A program made the translations under genes and the position numbers. Positions 17,233 to 20,228 of a stretch of 20,228 bases of DNA are shown in pieces (the first letter of the stretch is position 1; each line of letters begins with the position of its first letter). The notes under the pieces are model-generated. The model searched no databases. It was not told the DNA's origin and saw only the letters and a program-made list of their open reading frames with translations. This stretch comes from Hofstenia miamia. Lineage: Eukaryota > Xenacoelomorpha > Acoela > Hofsteniidae. The DNA lies in assembly GCA_900660155.1 (NCBI GenBank), contig CABFPE010001701.1:1-20228 (forward strand), written 5' to 3'.

Positions 17233-18151
17233 ATGAAGCACTCGCAAACGTATATAAGCGGCATCGAAAAATTGTTTTCAGTTCAGTCTTCTGCAGCAAT
17301 GTCATCATACGCAAACACCTCCGTGCCTACATTCTCAGTTGCTTGCAGTAACGAGTGCGTTCATTACTACCAACAACCCGTCTATCCCATGTGTCAATAC
17401 CAAAACATGGACGAAATGCAGGAGCAAAATCCATGTTATTCGGGATTTGATACTAGCTCTATGTATTGTTCCGATCACAATCAATTAAGTTGCACCTCTT
17501 TTGACAATTTGCAACAACAGACGATGCCTAGCAACAGTGTTCCAGAAGCTCGCGCATTTCTCTGCTCTTGGATTTCGAATGGTGTAATATGTGGAACATG
17601 CATGATGGATATGCAGGAGATGGTTAACCACATAGCAAATCATGTGAATCAGGATTATATTCGAAATTCCAACTTCGTTTGTTTATGGGACGGATGCCGT
17701 CGTAACTACCAACCTTTTCAAGCCAGATATAAGCTGATCAATCACATAAGAATTCATACTGGAGAGAAGCCATTTACCTGCTTGCATCCCAGATGTGGAA
17801 GATCGTTTGCAAATCGTGAAAATTTAAAGATTCACAAAAGGATTCATTCTGGTAAGATATCTTAATATACATATATTATAGATATACATGTATAAAAATC
17901 GAATTGCTTTTACATTATTCCATTCGTAGATTATATTTTAAAATTTTCTTTTAGGTGAAAAACCTTTTTGCTGTACTCATGAAGGATGTGTAAGAAGATT
18001 CGCGAGCAGTTCAGATCGCAAGAAACACCTGGCAGTTCACTCCAACACGAAAAATCACATATGTTCGCACAAAAACTGCAGTAAGCACTACGTCCACGCC
18101 TCTTCCCTCCGAAAACATGTTCTTCGCGATCATCGACCACACACTCATTAA
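17233..18151 (+). CDS. Zic/odd-paired family zinc-finger transcription factor, copy B (two exons)
   Basis: Exon 1 is 17233-17851 and exon 2 is 17955-18151, giving 271 residues with the same five C2H2 fingers, tandem CWCH2 signature and short Gln/Tyr/Ser-rich N-terminus as copy A. Residues 1-27 are identical. Visible replacements (A to B) include F28N, E29T, P37A, D41E, I53M, a rewritten stretch after CYS70 ([10 protein letters not shown] in B), F140I, C156Y, K157Q, G184R, S187R, and in exon 2 T243K, L259V and A262D (A numbering). None removes a zinc ligand. B's ZF3 (CGRSF) is closer to the usual C-G-(K/R)-x-F form than A's CGSSF. The start has the same context as A, and Met23 (17299) is the alternative. 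Confidence 0.93.
17251..17283 (+). promoter_or_regulatory. Possible TATA box and initiator inside the Zic B 5' coding end
   Basis: TATATAA at 17251-17257 and TCAGTT at 17278-17283, with the same 29-base spacing as in copy A. Confidence 0.35.
17852..17954 (+). other. Phase-1 intron in Zic B between ZF3 and ZF4
   Basis: GTAAGA donor and TTTTCTTTTAG acceptor, 103 bases. It restores the HSG-EKPF linker as in copy A. Only two substitutions against the copy A intron were seen. Confidence 0.93.
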
Positions 18152-19060
18152 CTTTTTCTGTTTTGGACTTTTTTATATTTTTGTTTGCATGTAAAATCGA
18201 TTAACTTTGTAAATATATTATATTTGATGGAGTTTTCTTCACATTCAACAACTTTTCGAGTAATCTAAATATTTAAATATTTTTTCAACTTTGAATCAGT
18301 TCAAAATATATAGAAAAATAGTAGTAAGAATTATTTTAAATAAATTACAAAAAAGGTATGCACTCCTTTAATTGTTAGTAATACGTAAGGAATATTTTTT
18401 GTAACCAACTTTCTAGAAATTATATGTAAATATTTAATAGTACAATACTACAATGTATACTTGTAGTGTATGCTTGCATTACATTTCTAAACACGTATTT
18501 TAATGACGTTTGCTTAAATTTCTAGTTTTGTCGTACCAAGTAATAATTGCTTTACTAAAATATTCCAATTTAGATCAATATGTAAGATAGGCTACACATG
18601 TACATATTACATAATTCGGCCCAAAATGTCATTGTATATATATATATATATATACTTTAACAATCTGGTAATAATTTGAACTTTGGAAATTTATATTACA
18701 TTTTGGAATTTATGTTTTTCTTAGTTTTCAAGCCCTTTGAAATTAATGCTGCAATTGTGCATAAATTATTCCTACATAAATTTGGATACTCTCAACAATG
18801 TAAACATTTACATGTCTGACAAATTTGCTATAACTATAATCTTCAAATAGAAAAATCTTTTTGCATTCTTGGAAACCTTGTTCTTATGATATGTGATAAA
18901 TCCTTTACAAATTCTTAGCAAAATCTTAGGAATTTCTGAAAATTATTCAATATCTTATCAAGTTTTGTAATTTATAAAAGCAATTTCCAAGGTCTTGCCA
19001 ATTATTGTAAGTTTCATTGACTAGAGCTTGTTGATATAGTGCTTCCAAATTAGTTAATTC
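18152..19060. other. 3' UTR and downstream flank of Zic B
   Basis: AATAAA at 18339-18344 is the likely poly(A) signal. A TA run lies near 18636-18654. No gene is supported. The minus-strand frame 17931-18140 is antisense to exon 2. Confidence 0.6.
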
Positions 19061-19120
19061 TAGGGCTATACCGATCCCGTGCCAATACCGAAACATACAT
19101 ATACCGCGGTATCTTGCCTA
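19061..19120. repeat. ATACCG patch with perfect palindrome, arm 2
   Basis: Counterpart of 5996-6060, nine bases shorter, with the 12-base palindrome ATACCGCGGTAT at 19101-19112. Confidence 0.4.
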
Positions 19121-19469
19121 AAAATAGATAGGTATTTTATTTAAGAGTATGTGCATTGTACGCAAGCCTGTGGGGCAAGATTTGAAATATTAAAACTTGA
19201 ATTTTTTTTGATTGAGGTGTACGATATAGCATTTTAGAAAACTCAGGAAATTTCTTAAGAAAAAATGTCTATTAATCATTGAGTAACAATTATATGGCTG
19301 ATTAGTGCACAAAATTATGTCATAAATACGTTCACAAAACGAGCTATTTATAGAGATTATTTCTTAAAAATCAGATTTCCAATTTGTGGACCTCTTCTTT
19401 AAGGTGCATTTATTCATTTCTAACAATAGTTATGATTATGAAATTTAAGTTGAATAATGATAACAATAA

Positions 19470-20228
19470 TAATATGTTAATATTTATCTAGCGCATGTTT
19501 ACAAAATGTATTCTAATTCGCACTTAAAATAAAATGGAATTCCTCAATGTTCTGTAATAAATTGACTGAACAAGTGTGACTTTACACCATTTTTAAATGA
19601 TTCGTAATTATGGTAAAATCTAAGATTCCATGGTAATGAATTGAAAATTGTAGGACCAGCAAACGAAAACGATCTTTTACCATAAGAAGTTTTAATTCTT
19701 GGAATGCTTAGTAGATATAAATCATTAGATTGGTGGTTGTGAAATTTATGACGGACAAAAGACAGTCGATTACCAGTATATCTCTGAGCCAAATTATGTA
19801 CACTCTTAAGAACCATAATGACAACTTTTAAGTAAAACGAAATTTAATTGGTAACCAATTTAGAGATATTAAAGTAGGTGTATTATGATCATTGCTTCTT
19901 AAACAGAGAATTATACGAGCACAGTCATTTTGGATTATTTGAAGTCTTCGTATTTAATAATCGTGCAGACCATAAATAATACTGTTATTAAAATCTAACC
20001 TACGAATTTATTACTTCCGTTCTTATGCACTCATCTCTAAGTAAAACAAGTTTAGATATTGATTAAGGGAGTCTAGACTGTTCGATGAATCTTCTGCAAT
20101 ATTAAAAAAAATCTTGCTGATCTATAGTAAAAAATCTATACAAATGTAAATCATCAGCATATAGGTGATATTGCAATGAATTCTGTAAACATAATTCTAC
20201 TAGAAAAGAATTGTAAAGAGTGTAGAAG
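19470..20228 (-). mobile_element. Non-LTR retrotransposon remnant, arm 2, running off the window
   Basis: Minus strand. 20228-20105 carries an RT palm piece with QYHLYADDLHLY (YADD at 20150-20161), a stop at 20102-20104 after an eight-T run (a likely one-base shift), and a degenerate follow-on. At 20003 it switches to the part shared with arm 1 (LDFNNSIIYGLHDY), skipping the thumb start that arm 1 keeps. The C-terminal frame 19816-19544 holds VHNLAQRY, RIKTSYGKRSFSFAGP and the ending KSHLFSQFITEH. The 5' part lies beyond 20228. Confidence 0.85.
19544..20161 (-). pseudogene. RT pseudogene, arm 2
   Basis: Defects seen: the stop at 20102-20104, loss of the segment between the YADD region and the CRLDFNNS block, a nonsense codon where arm 1 has Gln in DYQIRR, and the one-base shift before VLKSVHN shared with arm 1. 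The last 20 residues are better kept than in arm 1, so neither arm is a simple degraded form of the other. Confidence 0.8.

Larger units (their letters stand above)
15331..20003 (+). repeat. Segmental duplication, arm 2 (contains Zic B)
   Basis: Direct copy of 2311-6945. The offset grows from 13020 to 13058 because of small indels. The main ones are a 31-base extra piece at 16431-16461, a 9-base net gain in the Zic coding sequence and a longer TA run near 18636. At 15411-15470 about 60 bases replace the 50-base core of block C found at 2391-2440. The right edge falls inside the retroelement, where arm 1 and arm 2 continue into different RT segments. Confidence 0.95.

Overview
The window is AT-rich nuclear DNA of an invertebrate animal. 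The signs are C2H2 zinc-finger genes of the Zic (odd-paired) family, a short GT-AG intron inside the zinc-finger region, AATAAA poly(A) signals, (TA)n microsatellites and several dead non-LTR retrotransposons. No bacterial features were seen. The phylum cannot be fixed from this window. A TATA box plus a TCAGTT initiator near the Zic start hints at an arthropod-like core promoter, but only weakly.

Layout. 1-1960: a plus-strand non-LTR retrotransposon remnant with endonuclease, linker and reverse transcriptase pieces and an (ATT)n tail. 1961-2460: degenerate repeat blocks A, B and C that match the DNA upstream of the Zic genes. 2311-6945: the first arm of a large direct duplication, carrying Zic gene A (4186-5095) and a minus-strand retroelement tail. 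7064-10165: mostly non-coding, with one death-domain-like fragment (7856-8062) and a plus-strand retroelement 3' end (9640-10125). 10173-11336, minus strand: an unrecognised acidic protein of up to 387 residues, with further coding-like but interrupted pieces behind it up to about 12068. 13125-13720: another plus-strand reverse transcriptase remnant. 14577-14746: an orphan copy of the Zic upstream module, followed by a G-quadruplex-like tract. 15331-20003: the second arm of the duplication, with Zic gene B (17233-18151) and the same retroelement tail. The window ends in a YADD-bearing piece of reverse transcriptase.

Main biology. Two tandem Zic paralogues, 268 and 271 residues, lie in the same orientation about 13 kb apart. 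Their intron and flanks are nearly identical, while their coding exons carry many amino-acid changes. The approximately 200-bp module upstream of each start occurs four times in the window, twice without a gene. It carries Otx/Bicoid-like (TAATCC) and Pbx/Exd-like (ATCAATCA) sites, and the Otx-like site is altered only in front of Zic A. I see no defence, mobile or metabolic system of a new kind. The strongest leads are the Zic duplication with its repeated regulatory module, and the unrecognised minus-strand locus at 10.2-12.1 kb.
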